DNA of 64,000 bases from Vogesella sp. XCS3 (GCF_020616155.1 NZ_CP085530.1:3372501-3436500); one strand, 5' to 3'; positions 31,254-40,509 are shown, counted from the stretch's first letter. The notes: generated by a model from the letters alone, not told the origin. Program-made: numbers and translations.

Positions 31254-32833
31254 GCGCCCGCCACCTTGCCGCCGCGCTGGCCTGGCTGCTGGCTGCGCCA
31301 CTGTGGGCGGCCACCCCCGTCACCCCCGTCACCCCCGTCACTGGCGCGCGCGCCGCAGCCCTGTACGACCAGCATTGCCTGGCCTGCCACGGTACCGGCC
31401 GGCTGGGCGGTATGGGCCCGGCGCTGCTGCCACAAAGCCTGGAGCGGCTGAAACCGGGTGAGATTCTGGCCACGCTGCGCCAGGGGCGGGCGGCCACGCA
31501 AATGCCGGCCTTTGCCGGTCGTCTCGACGATACCGAGCTGAACGAGCTGGCCGCCTGGCTGGGCACCCCTCCGGCCCAGCCGCCACAATGGACGGCTACC
31601 GATATGGCCGTGTCCCGCGTGCAGTACGTGGCCGAGGCCAGTCTGCCAGCCAGTGCGCAGCTGCCTGCCGGGGTAGACCCGCATAACCTGTTTGTGGTGG
31701 TGGAGGCGGGCGATCACCATGTGTCTGTGGTGGACGGCGACCACTTCACGAGGCTGGCGCGCTTCCAGAGCCGCTTTGCCCTGCACGGCGGGCCGAAGTT
31801 TTCGCCCGATGGCCGTTTTGTCTACTTTGCCAGCCGCGACGGCTGGGTCAGCCAGTACGACCTGTACAGCCAGCGCATGGTGGCCGAGATCCGCGTCGGC
31901 CTGAACACCCGCAACGTGGCGGTATCGGCCGACGGGCGCTGGGTACTGGCCGGCAATACGCTGCCGGAAACGCTGGTGCTGCTGGACGCACACGGCCTGA
32001 TGCCGCGCCAGACCTGGCCGGTACGCGACAGCCATGGCCGATTGTCGCGGGTGTCGGCGGTTTACGATGCCGCACCGCGGCAGAGCTTTATCGTGGCGCT
32101 GAAAGACAGCGACGAGCTGTGGGAGATCAGCTACAACCCGCAGGCGGCGCCGGTCTACCCCGGTATGGTGCACGACTACCGCATGGGCGAGGGCGTGGCG
32201 CTGCCGGGTTTCCTGCAGCCGCGTGTTACCGCGCTGGACATGGTACTGGACGACTTCTTTTTCGACCCGGCTTACCGCCACGTGATGGCGGCGTCGCGCG
32301 AGGGCCGCGCCGAGGTCATCCAGCTGGACACAGGCGTGAAAGTGGCCGACCTAGCGCTGGATGGCATGCCGCACCTGGGCTCGGGCATTACTTTCGAGCG
32401 CGACGGCCAGCGCCTGATGGCCACGCCCAACCTGAAAGGCGGCAAGGTAACGGTGATCGACATGGACCGCTGGCAGTTGGTGAGTCAGATTGCCACGCCG
32501 GGGCCGGGGTTCTTCCTGCGTAGCCACGAAAATTCGCCCTACGCCTGGGTGGACGCCATGATGTCGCCGCGCAAGGACACACTGGGCATCATCGACAAGG
32601 GCACCTTGCAGCTGGTGAAAACCCTAAGCGTGCGCCCGGGCAAGACCAACGCCCACGTCGAGTTCACCCGCGATGGTCGCTATGTACTGCTGAGCATCAT
32701 GGAGAACCCAGGCGAACTGGTTGTGCTTGATGCGACCACCTTTGCAGAGGTAGTTAGCCTGCCCATGAGTAAGCCAATCGGTAAATACAATGTGTACAAC
32801 AAAATCAATCGCTCTGAAGGTACCAGCCACTAG
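31250..32833 (+). CDS. nirN: NirN, d1-heme dehydrogenase with cytochrome c domain
   Basis: NirN (527 residues) is a NirS paralogue that performs the last step of heme d1 synthesis, oxidising dihydro-heme d1, and may hand the cofactor to NirS. A signal peptide ends near AAPLWA (residue 21). It is followed by a TPVTPVTPV repeat, heme motif CLACH near residue 44, and the d1 propeller. The ending SKPIGKYNVYNK is like NirS. The start overlaps nirJ. Confidence 0.93.
   Translation: MSARHLAAALAWLLAAPLWAATPVTPVTPVTGARAAALYDQHCLACHGTGRLGGMGPALLPQSLERLKPGEILATLRQGRAATQMPAFAGRLDDTELNELAAWLGTPPAQPPQWTATDMAVSRVQYVAEASLPASAQLPAGVDPHNLFVVVEAGDHHVSVVDGDHFTRLARFQSRFALHGGPKFSPDGRFVYFASRDGWVSQYDLYSQRMVAEIRVGLNTRNVAVSADGRWVLAGNTLPETLVLLDAHGLMPRQTWPVRDSHGRLSRVSAVYDAAPRQSFIVALKDSDELWEISYNPQAAPVYPGMVHDYRMGEGVALPGFLQPRVTALDMVLDDFFFDPAYRHVMAASREGRAEVIQLDTGVKVADLALDGMPHLGSGITFERDGQRLMATPNLKGGKVTVIDMDRWQLVSQIATPGPGFFLRSHENSPYAWVDAMMSPRKDTLGIIDKGTLQLVKTLSVRPGKTNAHVEFTRDGRYVLLSIMENPGELVVLDATTFAEVVSLPMSKPIGKYNVYNKINRSEGTSH
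31313..31339 (+). repeat. Three perfect 9-bp tandem repeats in nirN
   Basis: ACCCCCGTC is repeated three times in frame, encoding Thr-Pro-Val three times just after the NirN signal peptide. Slippage here would change linker length without shifting frame. Confidence 0.8.
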
Positions 32834-32909
32834 GACTAGGTCATCTGGCCAGTGCCTTAGTCATGGTCGCCTGCGCTAGGCTGCCACTTTTGTCTTGTGG
32901 GGGCTTGGC

Positions 32910-33587
32910 ATGAGTCAGATTGATATAGGCGCTTTTTTACAGCACCAGCCATTGTTTCAGCAGCTGTCACCAGCGCAGCGTGCAGCTTTGGTTCCTGGTA
33001 CGCATGAGGTACGTGGTCAGAAAGGACAGGTCATTTTCCAAAAGGGTGACCCTTGCGATGGCATGTATGTGGTGGTGTTCGGTAAAGTCAAGCTGGCATT
33101 GACCGCACAAAATGGCAGTGAAAAGGTGATGGAAATATTGCATCCTGGGCAGAGTTTTGCTGAGGCAGTGATGTTTCTCAACCGGCCTTGCCCGGTTATG
33201 GCACAGTTTCTGGAAGATGGGCTCCTACTGCACGTCAGTGCAGAAGTAATCTTTGGTGCTATTGCCAGTGACCCAGGTTTTGCTCAGCGTATGCTAGCCG
33301 GTCTATCGCTGCGTTTGCACAGCATGGTGCGTGATGTAGAGCGCTATTCGGTGGAAAACTCATTGCAAAGAGTGATCAGTTACCTTTTACAAGAGGGTCA
33401 GCCAGCATGTAATGGTAGGGTGGTGCACTTGCCTGTAAACAAGAACCTGATTGCGTCACGTCTAAATTTGACCCCGGAAACTTTCTCGCGGGTCCTGCAT
33501 CAACTGGTTGAGTCGGTATTGGTAGAGGTTCGTGGACGTGACATTGTCCTTATGGATGTAGAAGGTATGCAGCAGCTGGTGTCTTGA
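32910..33587 (+). CDS. dnr: Crp/Fnr-family regulator, Dnr-type
   Basis: This 225-residue regulator has a cyclic-nucleotide-like sensor domain (about 15-125), a dimer helix, and a helix-turn-helix with NLIASRLNLTPETFSRVLHQL near 180-200. It lacks the N-terminal cysteine cluster of oxygen-sensing FNR, as expected for heme-based NO sensors of the Dnr type. It is the best candidate for the protein binding the TTGAT-N4-ATCAA sites in the window. The ATG at 32910 was preferred over 32895. No FNR box is evident before it. Confidence 0.85.
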   Translation: MSQIDIGAFLQHQPLFQQLSPAQRAALVPGTHEVRGQKGQVIFQKGDPCDGMYVVVFGKVKLALTAQNGSEKVMEILHPGQSFAEAVMFLNRPCPVMAQFLEDGLLLHVSAEVIFGAIASDPGFAQRMLAGLSLRLHSMVRDVERYSVENSLQRVISYLLQEGQPACNGRVVHLPVNKNLIASRLNLTPETFSRVLHQLVESVLVEVRGRDIVLMDVEGMQQLVS

Positions 33588-33604
33588 TGGCTGCTGCATC
33601 CCGG

Positions 33605-34327
33605 CTAGCTGTTTCGTAATGAAAAGTGCTCAAAGCGTGTTTTAGTCTCGGACAGTAAGGCTAGGTCTGGCCAGCCAGGGGGAGCGGCCCCTACTGGTGG
33701 TATTTGATCCGGTGCTGGGCGCAGCAGTTGCCAGGCGTAGTGGCGTACACCGTGTGTGGAGAGCCAAGCCGCCATCTGCTGCAGCGTTTGTCGGCTATGC
33801 CAGTGTGGATGAATGCTACTACGGCACTCAAATGTCACATTGCTGGACAGTAGTAGTGACAGGCTGTTCTGCACATGCTCGCCGCTGCCGGTCACGCCGG
33901 TCAGCGCCGCGTAATGTGACGGTAGCGTTTTGATATCTAATCCTACCCAGTCTAGCAGAGGCAAGGCCTTGGCCAATCTGTGTGGATAGCTGCCGCTAGT
34001 ATGTAGGCCTGTTGCAAATCCCATCGCGCGAACTTGTTGCAAGAGCAGTGGCAGGGAGGGTTCCTGTAGTGGCTCTCCGCCTGAAAATACTACGCCATCT
34101 AGTAAACCGCACCGATTTGCCAACCAGGAAATAAAACGAGGCCAGTCCGTTTGCCCATTTTTCCTACGCAGCAAATGAGGATTGTGGCAATAACCACAGC
34201 GCCATGGGCATCCGGCCAGAAATACTACCGCACATAGCCGTCCCGGCCAGTCGCAGGCCGAAAACGGCTGCCAGCCACCCAGCCGCGCGCTAGTGGCGTC
34301 CTGGTTCGTCAAAGTGACGGCGTTCAT
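33605..34327 (-). CDS. nrdG: Anaerobic ribonucleotide reductase activating enzyme NrdG
   Basis: This 240-residue radical-SAM activase generates the glycyl radical of NrdD. The cluster motif is CPWRCGYCHNPHL (C-x3-C-x2-C), followed by GVVFSGGEPLQEPSL. Its start overlaps the small glycyl-radical gene by 38 bases, so the whole nrdD-small-nrdG set reads as one coupled operon. It is longer than the E. coli form but fits the type often called NrdG2. Confidence 0.9.
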   Translation of the reverse strand: MNAVTLTNQDATSARLGGWQPFSACDWPGRLCAVVFLAGCPWRCGYCHNPHLLRRKNGQTDWPRFISWLANRCGLLDGVVFSGGEPLQEPSLPLLLQQVRAMGFATGLHTSGSYPHRLAKALPLLDWVGLDIKTLPSHYAALTGVTGSGEHVQNSLSLLLSSNVTFECRSSIHPHWHSRQTLQQMAAWLSTHGVRHYAWQLLRPAPDQIPPVGAAPPGWPDLALLSETKTRFEHFSLRNS

Positions 34328-34460
34328 AGAATTCGCCTTGTTTACCGGTGTTGAACGATGCCACTGGGCGGTGGTAGCCCATTACTCGGGTCCAGATTTC
34401 ACAGCGAGTGCGCTCGCTGTCGTCCAGTAGCGGGCGTGTATCGGTGGTAGGTTGAGTCAT
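34290..34460 (-). CDS. Separate glycyl-radical domain of NrdD (56 residues)
   Basis: This short gene begins with ATG at 34460, overlapping the nrdD TGA as ATGA. It encodes CEIWTRVMGYHRPV followed by SFNTGKQGEFYERRHF. In full-length class III reductases this RVxGY-x-RP segment with the downstream FNxGKxxEF lies at the very C-terminus and holds the radical glycine (Gly28 here). The main nrdD gene stops right after its zinc-binding Cys motif, so this ORF supplies the missing end. It overlaps the nrdG start in a third frame. I do not know a settled name for this subunit. Confidence 0.85.
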   Translation of the reverse strand: MTQPTTDTRPLLDDSERTRCEIWTRVMGYHRPVASFNTGKQGEFYERRHFDEPGRH

Positions 34461-36199
34461 GCGATAGCTCCTTCAGTGTTGGCCGCAGCGGTGGTCTTGC
34501 GCGCCAGAAGTTCGGCATCGCAGCGCGGGCAGAACTCGTGGCGGCCAGACAGATAGCCGTGTTGCGGGCAGATGGAAAATGTGGGAGTGATAGTGATGTA
34601 GGGCAAACGGAAGTTTTCCAGCGCCCGGCGCACCAGCTGGCGGCAGGCGTCGGCGCTGGACACCGCCTCGGTCATGTACAGGTGCAGCACGGTGCCGCCG
34701 GTATAGCGCGATTGCAGTGCCTCCTGGTGCGCCAGCGCGGCGAACGGGTCGTCGGTGTGGCCGACCGGCAGCTGGCTGGAGTTGGTGTAGTACGGCTTGT
34801 TGGCGCTGCCAGCCTGCAGGATGCCGGGGTAGCGCTTGCGGTCTTCGCGGGCAAAGCGGTAGGTGGTGCCCTCGGCCGGCGTGGCTTCCAGGTTGTACAG
34901 ATGGCCGGTGTCGTGCTGGATGGCCACGATGCGCTGGCGGATATGATCCAGGTAGCGGCAAGCAAAGGCGTGCCCGCTGTTGCTGCTGATGTCGTCTTGC
35001 CCGGCGCTGAAGTTGCGGATCATCTCGTTGATGCCGTTTACCCCCAGCGTGGAAAAGTGGTTTCGCAGGCTGCCCAGGTAATGCTTGGTGTACGGATACA
35101 GCCCGGCATCGATGTGCTGTTGCACCACGCCGCGGCGCGCTTCCAGCACCTCGCTGCCCAGCGCCAGCAGGCGGTCGGTGGCGGCAAGCAGCGCGGCTTC
35201 GTCGCCGGCGTGCAGGTAACCTAGTCGTGCGCAGTTGACGGTAACCACGCCAACTGAGCCGGTTTGTTCGGCACTGCCGAACAGGCCGTTGCCGCGCTTG
35301 GCCAGTTCGCGCAGATCCAGTTGCAGGCGGCAGCACATGCTGCGCACCATGTGCGGCTGCAGGTCGGAGTTGACGAAGTTCTGGAAGTAGGGCAGGCCGT
35401 ACTTGGCGGTCATGGCAAACAGCAACTCGGTGTTGGCGCCGTACCAGTCGAAATCGCGGGTGATGTTGTAGGTGGGGATGGGGAAGGTAAACGCGCGGCC
35501 ACGGGCATCGCCCGCCAACATCACCTCGATGAAGGCGCGGTTGATCATTGCCATCTCGTCGGCACAGTCGCCGTAGCGGAACGGCATTTCTTCGCCACCG
35601 ATCACCGGAATCTGCTCGCGCAGGTCGTCGGGGCACACCCAGTCGAACGTGAGGTTAGTGAACGGTGTTTGCGTCCCCCAGCGGCTGGGTACGTTCAGGT
35701 TGTATACCAGCTCCTGCAGGCATTGCCGCACTTGGAGGTAGTCAAGCTCATCCCTGCGTATGAACGGTGCTAGATAGGTATCGAACGAGCTGAATGCCTG
35801 GGCGCCGGCCCACTCGTTCTGCAGCGTGCCCAGAAAGTTCACGATCTGGCCGCAGGCACTGGAAAGGTGACGTGGTGGGGCCGACTCTACTTTGCCACCG
35901 ACGCCGGAAAACCCCAGCTGCAGTAGCGTACGTAGCGACCAGCCGGCGCAGTAGCCGGACAGCATGTCCAGGTCGTGGATATGCAGGTCCCCGTGGCGGT
36001 GGGCCTGCGCTGCGTCGGCGCTGAACACGGCGTTCAGCCAGTATTCGGCGCTGAGCTTGCCTGCCATGTTAAGGATCATACCGCCCAGGCTGTAGCCTTG
36101 GTTGGCGTTGGCCTGAACCCGCCAGTCGGCACGGCTCAGGTATTCCCGCACGGTGCTCACAGCGTCCACGTGGCCGGCGGTGAGGGGTTTTGAATGCAT
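34457..36199 (-). CDS. nrdD: Anaerobic ribonucleoside-triphosphate reductase NrdD, lacking its glycyl-radical end
   Basis: This 580-residue catalytic part reduces ribonucleotides without oxygen. It has the NrdD features LHIHDLDMLSGYCAGWSL, CGQIVNFLGTLQNEWAGAQAFSSFD and GVVTVNCARLGY. It ends with the zinc site CPQHGYLSGRHEFCPRC at about 550-566. Family members normally continue into an RVxGY glycyl-radical domain, which here is the overlapping 56-residue gene. A perfect FNR box lies 75-88 bases upstream, fitting use only under anaerobiosis. Confidence 0.93.
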   Translation of the reverse strand: MHSKPLTAGHVDAVSTVREYLSRADWRVQANANQGYSLGGMILNMAGKLSAEYWLNAVFSADAAQAHRHGDLHIHDLDMLSGYCAGWSLRTLLQLGFSGVGGKVESAPPRHLSSACGQIVNFLGTLQNEWAGAQAFSSFDTYLAPFIRRDELDYLQVRQCLQELVYNLNVPSRWGTQTPFTNLTFDWVCPDDLREQIPVIGGEEMPFRYGDCADEMAMINRAFIEVMLAGDARGRAFTFPIPTYNITRDFDWYGANTELLFAMTAKYGLPYFQNFVNSDLQPHMVRSMCCRLQLDLRELAKRGNGLFGSAEQTGSVGVVTVNCARLGYLHAGDEAALLAATDRLLALGSEVLEARRGVVQQHIDAGLYPYTKHYLGSLRNHFSTLGVNGINEMIRNFSAGQDDISSNSGHAFACRYLDHIRQRIVAIQHDTGHLYNLEATPAEGTTYRFAREDRKRYPGILQAGSANKPYYTNSSQLPVGHTDDPFAALAHQEALQSRYTGGTVLHLYMTEAVSSADACRQLVRRALENFRLPYITITPTFSICPQHGYLSGRHEFCPRCDAELLARKTTAAANTEGAIA

Positions 36200-36273
36200 T
36201 TCGCATGGCTCCTGATGTAATTAAGTGCAATATATAGTTAAATTTTTCTTTTAAATTACTAGATGTTGTTTTC

Positions 36274-36287
36274 TTGATCGTTATCAA
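36274..36287. promoter_or_regulatory. FNR/Dnr box of nrdD
   Basis: TTGATCGTTATCAA fits the consensus exactly. With a -41.5 position the leftward transcript would start near 36239, 40 bases before the nrdD ATG, after an AT-rich -10 region (TTTAAA at 36255-36250). Confidence 0.8.
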
Positions 36288-36323
36288 GCGTGCTAGCGCC
36301 GCAGGGCGGGCTCCCCGAAAGTC

Positions 36324-36337
36324 TTGATATGGGGCAA
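36324..36337. promoter_or_regulatory. Possible weak FNR-like site before ubiU
   Basis: TTGATATGGGGCAA has a perfect left half and a right half with two mismatches. A -41.5 position would start a transcript near 36372, 23 bases before ubiU, but the -10 (TAAGGT) is poor. Confidence 0.4.
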
Positions 36338-36394
36338 GGCTGCGCCGCCATCGCGCCGCGTAAGGTCGCCCCGTCTTGAACGGAGGGTTACACC

Positions 36395-37393
36395 ATGCAG
36401 CTACCAGAGCTGGTCTGTCCGGCCGGCAACCTGCCCGCCCTGAAGGCCGCCGTGGATCACGGCGCCGACTGCGTTTATCTGGGCTTGAACAACGACACCA
36501 ACGCCCGCCATTTCGCCGGGCTCAACTTTGATGCCGCCAGCGCCCGCGAAGGCCTGCGCTACGCTCGCCAGCGCGGGGTGAAGGTGCTGCTGGCCATCAA
36601 TACCTTTGCCCAGGCCGGCGAAGAAGCCCGCTGGCGCGCGGCGGTTGACGAGGCGGCAGCACTGGCGGTGGACGCGGTGATCCTGGCCGATTTCGGCTTG
36701 CTCGATTACGCCAGCCAGCGCCACCCGCAGCTGCGCCTGCATCTGTCGGTGCAAGGCTCGGCCAGCAATTACGAAGCCATCAACCTGGCGCAGCGTATGT
36801 TTGGCGTGCAGCGGGCGGTGTTGCCGCGCGTACTCAGCCTGGAGCAGGTGGCGCAGGTGATAGCTGGCACTACGGTGGAAATCGAGGTGTTCGGTTTTGG
36901 CAGCCTGTGCGTGATGGCGGAAGGGCGTTGCCATCTGTCCAGCTACGCCACCGGCGAATCGCCCAATACCCACGGTGTATGTTCGCCAGCCCGTCACGTG
37001 CGCTGGTTGCCACACGCCAACGGTACCGAGGCACGTCTGAACGGGGTGCTGATCGACGATTTTGCCCACGACGAGCCGCGTGGCTACCCCACGCTGTGCA
37101 AGGGGCGCTTTCACGTGGGCGACAGCCTGGGCTACGCGCTGGAAGAGCCTACCAGCCTCAACGTGCTGCCTTTGTTGCCAAGGCTAATCGACATGGGCGT
37201 AGCGGCCATCAAGGTAGAAGGGCGGCAACGCAGCCCAGCCTACGTGGCGCAGGTAACGCGCACGCTGCGCCAGGCGCTGGACGAGGCACGCCGGTCTGGC
37301 TGGCAGCCGCCAGCCGCGCTGATGCAGCAACTGGGCCGGGTTTCCGAAGGACAACAAGTGACACTGGGGGCGTACAGCAGACCATGGAAGTAA
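36395..37393 (+). CDS. ubiU: Oxygen-independent ubiquinone hydroxylation protein UbiU
   Basis: UbiU (332 residues) belongs to the U32 peptidase family but acts with UbiV in O2-independent hydroxylation during ubiquinone synthesis. The N-terminal [25 protein letters not shown] and the cysteines in [17 protein letters not shown] and TLCKG (the four 4Fe-4S ligands) identify it. GGAGG precedes the ATG. ubiV overlaps its end by ten bases. It lets denitrifying cells keep a ubiquinone pool for nitrate reductase. Confidence 0.92.
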   Translation: MQLPELVCPAGNLPALKAAVDHGADCVYLGLNNDTNARHFAGLNFDAASAREGLRYARQRGVKVLLAINTFAQAGEEARWRAAVDEAAALAVDAVILADFGLLDYASQRHPQLRLHLSVQGSASNYEAINLAQRMFGVQRAVLPRVLSLEQVAQVIAGTTVEIEVFGFGSLCVMAEGRCHLSSYATGESPNTHGVCSPARHVRWLPHANGTEARLNGVLIDDFAHDEPRGYPTLCKGRFHVGDSLGYALEEPTSLNVLPLLPRLIDMGVAAIKVEGRQRSPAYVAQVTRTLRQALDEARRSGWQPPAALMQQLGRVSEGQQVTLGAYSRPWK

Positions 37394-38307
37394 GCCGACA
37401 TACCGCATTACCACTACAGCTGGCCATCGGCCCCTTGCTGTATTTCTGGCCGCGCGACGAAGTGATGCGCTTTTATGCTGACGCGGCAGAGTGGCCTGTG
37501 GACCGCATTTATCTGGGTGAGGTGGTGTGCTCGCGCCGCCAGCAATTGAAGGTAGACGACTGGCTGGGTCTGGCGGCGGATCTGCAGGCTGCTGGTAAAG
37601 AAGCCGTGCTGTCCAGTCAGGGTTTGCTTGAGAGTGAATCTGACCTCAAGCGCCTGCGCCGCCTGATCGATGGGGCTGGTGTGCTGGTAGAGGCCAACGA
37701 TACCGGCGCTGTCGGCATGCTGCAGCAGCGTGGCCTGCCATTTGTGGCTGGCCCACACCTCAACATCTATAACGCCGCTACCTTGGCACTGTACCAGCGC
37801 TGGGGAGCACAGCGCTGGGTGCCGCCGCTAGAAATGCCGGCACAGCGAGTGCAGGCTATTACTCATGCCTTGCCGCAGCTCGATACCGAAGTGTTTGCAT
37901 GGGGGCGGATGCCGCTGGCGTTTTCATCGCGCTGTTTTACCGCGCGGCATGAAGGACTCCATAAAGACAGCTGCGAGTTTCGTTGTTTGGCGCATCCGGA
38001 CGGGATGCCATTGCTCACCCGCGAGCAGCAGGGCTTCCTGCAAATTAATGGTACCCAGACACAGTCGGCCGCCTGCCACAGTCTGCTTGATGAGCTGGAT
38101 GCCTTGCCTTCGTCGGGTGTGAATGCTATTCGCCTCAGCCCGCATAGCCAGCACTTTGCTGAGGTGGTCCAATGGGCAGCCGCCTGTTTGCGTGGCGAAC
38201 CGGCTGGCATGCCGCTAGCTGGTCTGGCACCCGCACTGCTGGTCAATGGCTTCTGGCATCGACAGCCCGGTATGCAATTTCACGGAGTGCGCCATGACTG
38301 CTATTGA
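37384..38307 (+). CDS. ubiV: Oxygen-independent ubiquinone hydroxylation protein UbiV
   Basis: UbiV (307 residues) is the U32-family partner of UbiU. The iron-sulfur cysteines are visible: one in GEVVCSRRQ and three in [19 protein letters not shown]. The start ATG at 37384 lies inside the end of ubiU. The much longer frame beginning at 36907 is an artefact of high GC. The end overlaps ubiT by 14 bases. Confidence 0.92.
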   Translation: MEVSRHTALPLQLAIGPLLYFWPRDEVMRFYADAAEWPVDRIYLGEVVCSRRQQLKVDDWLGLAADLQAAGKEAVLSSQGLLESESDLKRLRRLIDGAGVLVEANDTGAVGMLQQRGLPFVAGPHLNIYNAATLALYQRWGAQRWVPPLEMPAQRVQAITHALPQLDTEVFAWGRMPLAFSSRCFTARHEGLHKDSCEFRCLAHPDGMPLLTREQQGFLQINGTQTQSAACHSLLDELDALPSSGVNAIRLSPHSQHFAEVVQWAAACLRGEPAGMPLAGLAPALLVNGFWHRQPGMQFHGVRHDCY

Positions 38308-38716
38308 CCCCCGTTTCGGTAAGTTGGCCGCACGCTTGTTGCGCGCTTGTCCTGATGCAGCTGCAAGCCAGTTGCTGGCACAGGCATTGAACCTCATGGG
38401 TTGGCGCGGTCTGATTCCATTGGATGACCCTATGCTGCAACAGCGCACGTTCCTTGTTGGTGTACGTGATGCAGGCCTAGTGCTATCACTAAGGCACGAT
38501 GGCAGTACCTTTCGTGCCTGCCCGCGGCTTGCAGCCCCTGACTTTTTCTTGCACGCTGACTTGGCCGATCACTTGGCCCTGCTATGGCGGCAGGAAGATC
38601 CGGATACGCTATTTTTCCAGCGCCGTATCGACATCGGCGGCGATACCGAGCTGGGTTTGTGGGTGAAAAATGTGTTAGACAGCATTGATTGGCGATCACA
38701 GCTAAAGTTGTATTAA
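38294..38716 (+). CDS. ubiT: SCP2-domain ubiquinone accessory protein UbiT
   Basis: This 140-residue lipid-binding SCP2 domain protein has the family motif [25 protein letters not shown] near its end. UbiT binds ubiquinone intermediates and is needed for anaerobic ubiquinone synthesis with UbiU and UbiV. MTAIDPRF at 38294 was taken as the start, overlapping the ubiV end. The operon ends here. Confidence 0.88.
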   Translation: MTAIDPRFGKLAARLLRACPDAAASQLLAQALNLMGWRGLIPLDDPMLQQRTFLVGVRDAGLVLSLRHDGSTFRACPRLAAPDFFLHADLADHLALLWRQEDPDTLFFQRRIDIGGDTELGLWVKNVLDSIDWRSQLKLY

Positions 38717-38940
38717 TGCGATCAAGCGATACATGCGTTCAAGACAATTCAACGGGCTAGGCCTGCTGCACATGACGGGCTGGGACTTGATGCCAAAGAT
38801 CAAACAGACTTGGGCCCAAGCCCTTGGCATCCAGTTGTTTCAGGACTCTGAGCTGGTTACTGGTGGGCAGCTAGTAGTGGATTGCCGTTCACATTCAGAC
38901 TAAAGTATGGCAGGAAGGAGGCGTGCGCTTTCCTCGTCGA
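38717..38940. other. Intergenic junction between ubiT and the mod region
   Basis: No known gene is recognised. One short plus-strand frame (38772-38903, 43 residues, beginning MTGWDLMPKIKQTW) is open but has no clear ribosome-binding site and no family match, and may be debris. The stretch marks the change from the conserved ubi genes to the rearranged mod duplicate. Confidence 0.5.
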
Positions 38941-39038
38941 TTTAGCAGGATGATACGGTCGGCACCGCCGAATTTCTGACCGTCAACAGTCATCCAGAGC
39001 GAACCCTGTAACCGGATAGTCTTGTCGTTAGCGTTCAT
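38941..39038 (-). pseudogene. modE: Truncated modE remnant
   Basis: The minus strand from ATG at 39038 encodes TIRLQGSLWMTVDGQKFGG and GADRIILL, matching the first about 30 residues of the intact ModE at 49815-50627 (SIQLQGSLWMTVDGQNFGG). Similarity stops near 38941 and the rest is absent. The 5' flank, including TTTGCCTCTG, also matches the intact copy. Confidence 0.85.
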
Positions 39039-39059
39039 ACTTTGCCTCTGTTTATTGCT

Positions 39060-39108
39060 AACTTTTTGACATAATCAGGTATTGGTCCTGGCGCTTGCAT
39101 GTTGGGAC
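39060..39108 (-). pseudogene. Possible nifQ-like scar
   Basis: In the intact locus a NifQ-like gene lies between modE and modC. Here only about 60 bp separate the modE remnant from modC. Part of it (around 39075-39100, with GCGCCAGGACCAATACCTGATTA on the minus strand split by changes) weakly resembles the 3' end of that gene. The gene appears to have been deleted. Confidence 0.4.
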
Positions 39109-39807
39109 CTAATTGGTTTTCTGATGGCAAGATGCTGTTACTTGGCGGTCCAGATATCCGTCGCGCAGCTCGACGACATGGTCACCAAAGGTTTGTACGT
39201 CCAGCGGGTCATGGGTAATCAGCACCATGGGTATTTGTAATAGCTGCTGTAAATCGCTCAGTTCCCGACGCATGGTATTGCGCAGTGATGGATCGAGTGC
39301 TGCGAATGGTTCATCCAGTAACAGTGCCTGCGGTTCGGCAACGATTGTCCGAGCCAGGGCGACACGCTGCCGCTGCCCTCCGGACAGATCATCCGGCAGC
39401 TGGTGTGCCATGGCGGCTAAGCCGAAGGTGCGTACCCAGTATTCCACCTTATCGTGTCGATCTCGTGCTCGCGGGTTAAGCCAACCATGACTCAAGCCGA
39501 AAGCAATGTTCTGACGCACATTGAGGTGAGGAAATAGCGCATAGTCCTGGAATAGATAACCGACACGCCGCGCTTGCGGAGCCAAGTTCAAACTGGCCGA
39601 GTGGTCAAAAAACGTTTGGCCATTGATACGGATATGACCGCGCTCCGGGGTAAGCAGTCCAGCAATCGCCTTCAGAGTCAGGCTCTTCCCGGCGCCGGAT
39701 GGGCCGTAGATCACATTGCGCTGGCTGCCAGACTGTAATTGCACGTTCAGCGTAAAACTACGCGTGCCTGCGTGCAAGGTCTTGTAGATATCGATATCAA
39801 GCTGCAT
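39109..39807 (-). CDS. modC: Molybdate ABC transporter ATPase ModC (copy 1)
   Basis: This 232-residue ATPase has Walker A GPSGAGKS near residue 35, signature LSGGQRQRVALAR, Walker B ALLLDEP, and the switch His in THDPLDV. It ends soon after the ATPase core, so the C-terminal TOBE (Mop) domain found in longer ModC proteins is absent. It is closely similar to copy 2 at 51196 but has diverged at the C-terminus (QVTASCHQKTN). It is the last gene of a leftward modABC operon. Confidence 0.93.
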   Translation of the reverse strand: MQLDIDIYKTLHAGTRSFTLNVQLQSGSQRNVIYGPSGAGKSLTLKAIAGLLTPERGHIRINGQTFFDHSASLNLAPQARRVGYLFQDYALFPHLNVRQNIAFGLSHGWLNPRARDRHDKVEYWVRTFGLAAMAHQLPDDLSGGQRQRVALARTIVAEPQALLLDEPFAALDPSLRNTMRRELSDLQQLLQIPMVLITHDPLDVQTFGDHVVELRDGYLDRQVTASCHQKTN

Positions 39808-39819
39808 TGCCTGCCTTAC

Positions 39820-40491
39820 TCAATGCCGAACAATGCGCCCAGGCGCAAGATAGCCGGCAGTCAACAGTACCGCTATGCAAACGGCGGAGATGATGTACAC
39901 AAGGATGTTGGCCAGATCGTCCTGCCCGGCCTGCACCGCCTCGTATACCGCGACGGACAGGGTCTGGGTCTTGCCGGGAATACTGCCAGCCACCATGAGC
40001 GTGGCGCCGAACTCGCCCAGCGCCCTGGCGAAGGCGAGTAGCAGCCCGGCCAGGATGCCGCGCCACGCTAGTGGCAGAGTCACCCGGAAAAAGACGGCGA
40101 CATTGCTGATCCCCAATACCTTGGCGGCTTGCTCCAGCTGACCATCCACAGACTCGAATGCCGCTCGCGCCGGCTTGAATACCAAGGGAAAGATAACTGT
40201 GGAGGCCGCGATGACCGCGCCTTGCCAAGTAAAGATCAGGTTAATGCCGAACACATCGAACAACCATGCGCCAAAAGGGCTGCGACGACCGAGCAGAACC
40301 AGCAGGTAATAGCCCAATACGGTGGGTGGCAGCACCATGGGCAGGGTTAGCAGCGTGTCTAGCACATTACGCCCCGGAAACTTACCCCTGGCCAACACAA
40401 ATCCTGCTGTCACACCCAGTACTGTTGTGGCAGTAGTGGCCAGCCCAGCCACTTTCAACGACAAGGCCAAGGCAACCCAGACCGATTCCAT
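39820..40491 (-). CDS. modB: Molybdate ABC transporter permease ModB (copy 1)
   Basis: This 223-residue permease has five to six hydrophobic helices and the EAA-type loop ARALGEFGATLMVAGSIPGKTQT, which contacts ModC. By direct comparison it differs from copy 2 (51940-52611) at eight positions, so the duplication is recent or maintained by gene conversion. Confidence 0.94.
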   Translation of the reverse strand: MESVWVALALSLKVAGLATTATTVLGVTAGFVLARGKFPGRNVLDTLLTLPMVLPPTVLGYYLLVLLGRRSPFGAWLFDVFGINLIFTWQGAVIAASTVIFPLVFKPARAAFESVDGQLEQAAKVLGISNVAVFFRVTLPLAWRGILAGLLLAFARALGEFGATLMVAGSIPGKTQTLSVAVYEAVQAGQDDLANILVYIISAVCIAVLLTAGYLAPGRIVRH

Positions 40492-40509
40492 GATTGTGCT
40501 ACTCCCGGG

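Noticed and set aside
31313..31339. Tandem repeats as a CRISPR array
   Set aside because: Only three 9-bp units with no spacers, inside a coding gene. No CRISPR array was seen anywhere in the window.
34457..34460. nrdD split as a sequencing frameshift
   Set aside because: The junction is a clean ATGA stop-start overlap, each part has a sensible end, and the small ORF has its own non-homologous leader before the conserved motif. A natural split fits better, though not proven.
34473..35636. Minus-strand frame of 387 codons inside nrdD
   Set aside because: Same strand as nrdD but another frame, Arg/Pro-rich, no ribosome-binding site; nrdD itself is clear.
36907..37383. Long upstream extension of ubiV into ubiU
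   Set aside because: Out of frame with ubiU and unlike UbiV family N-termini; the ATG at 37384 matches the family.
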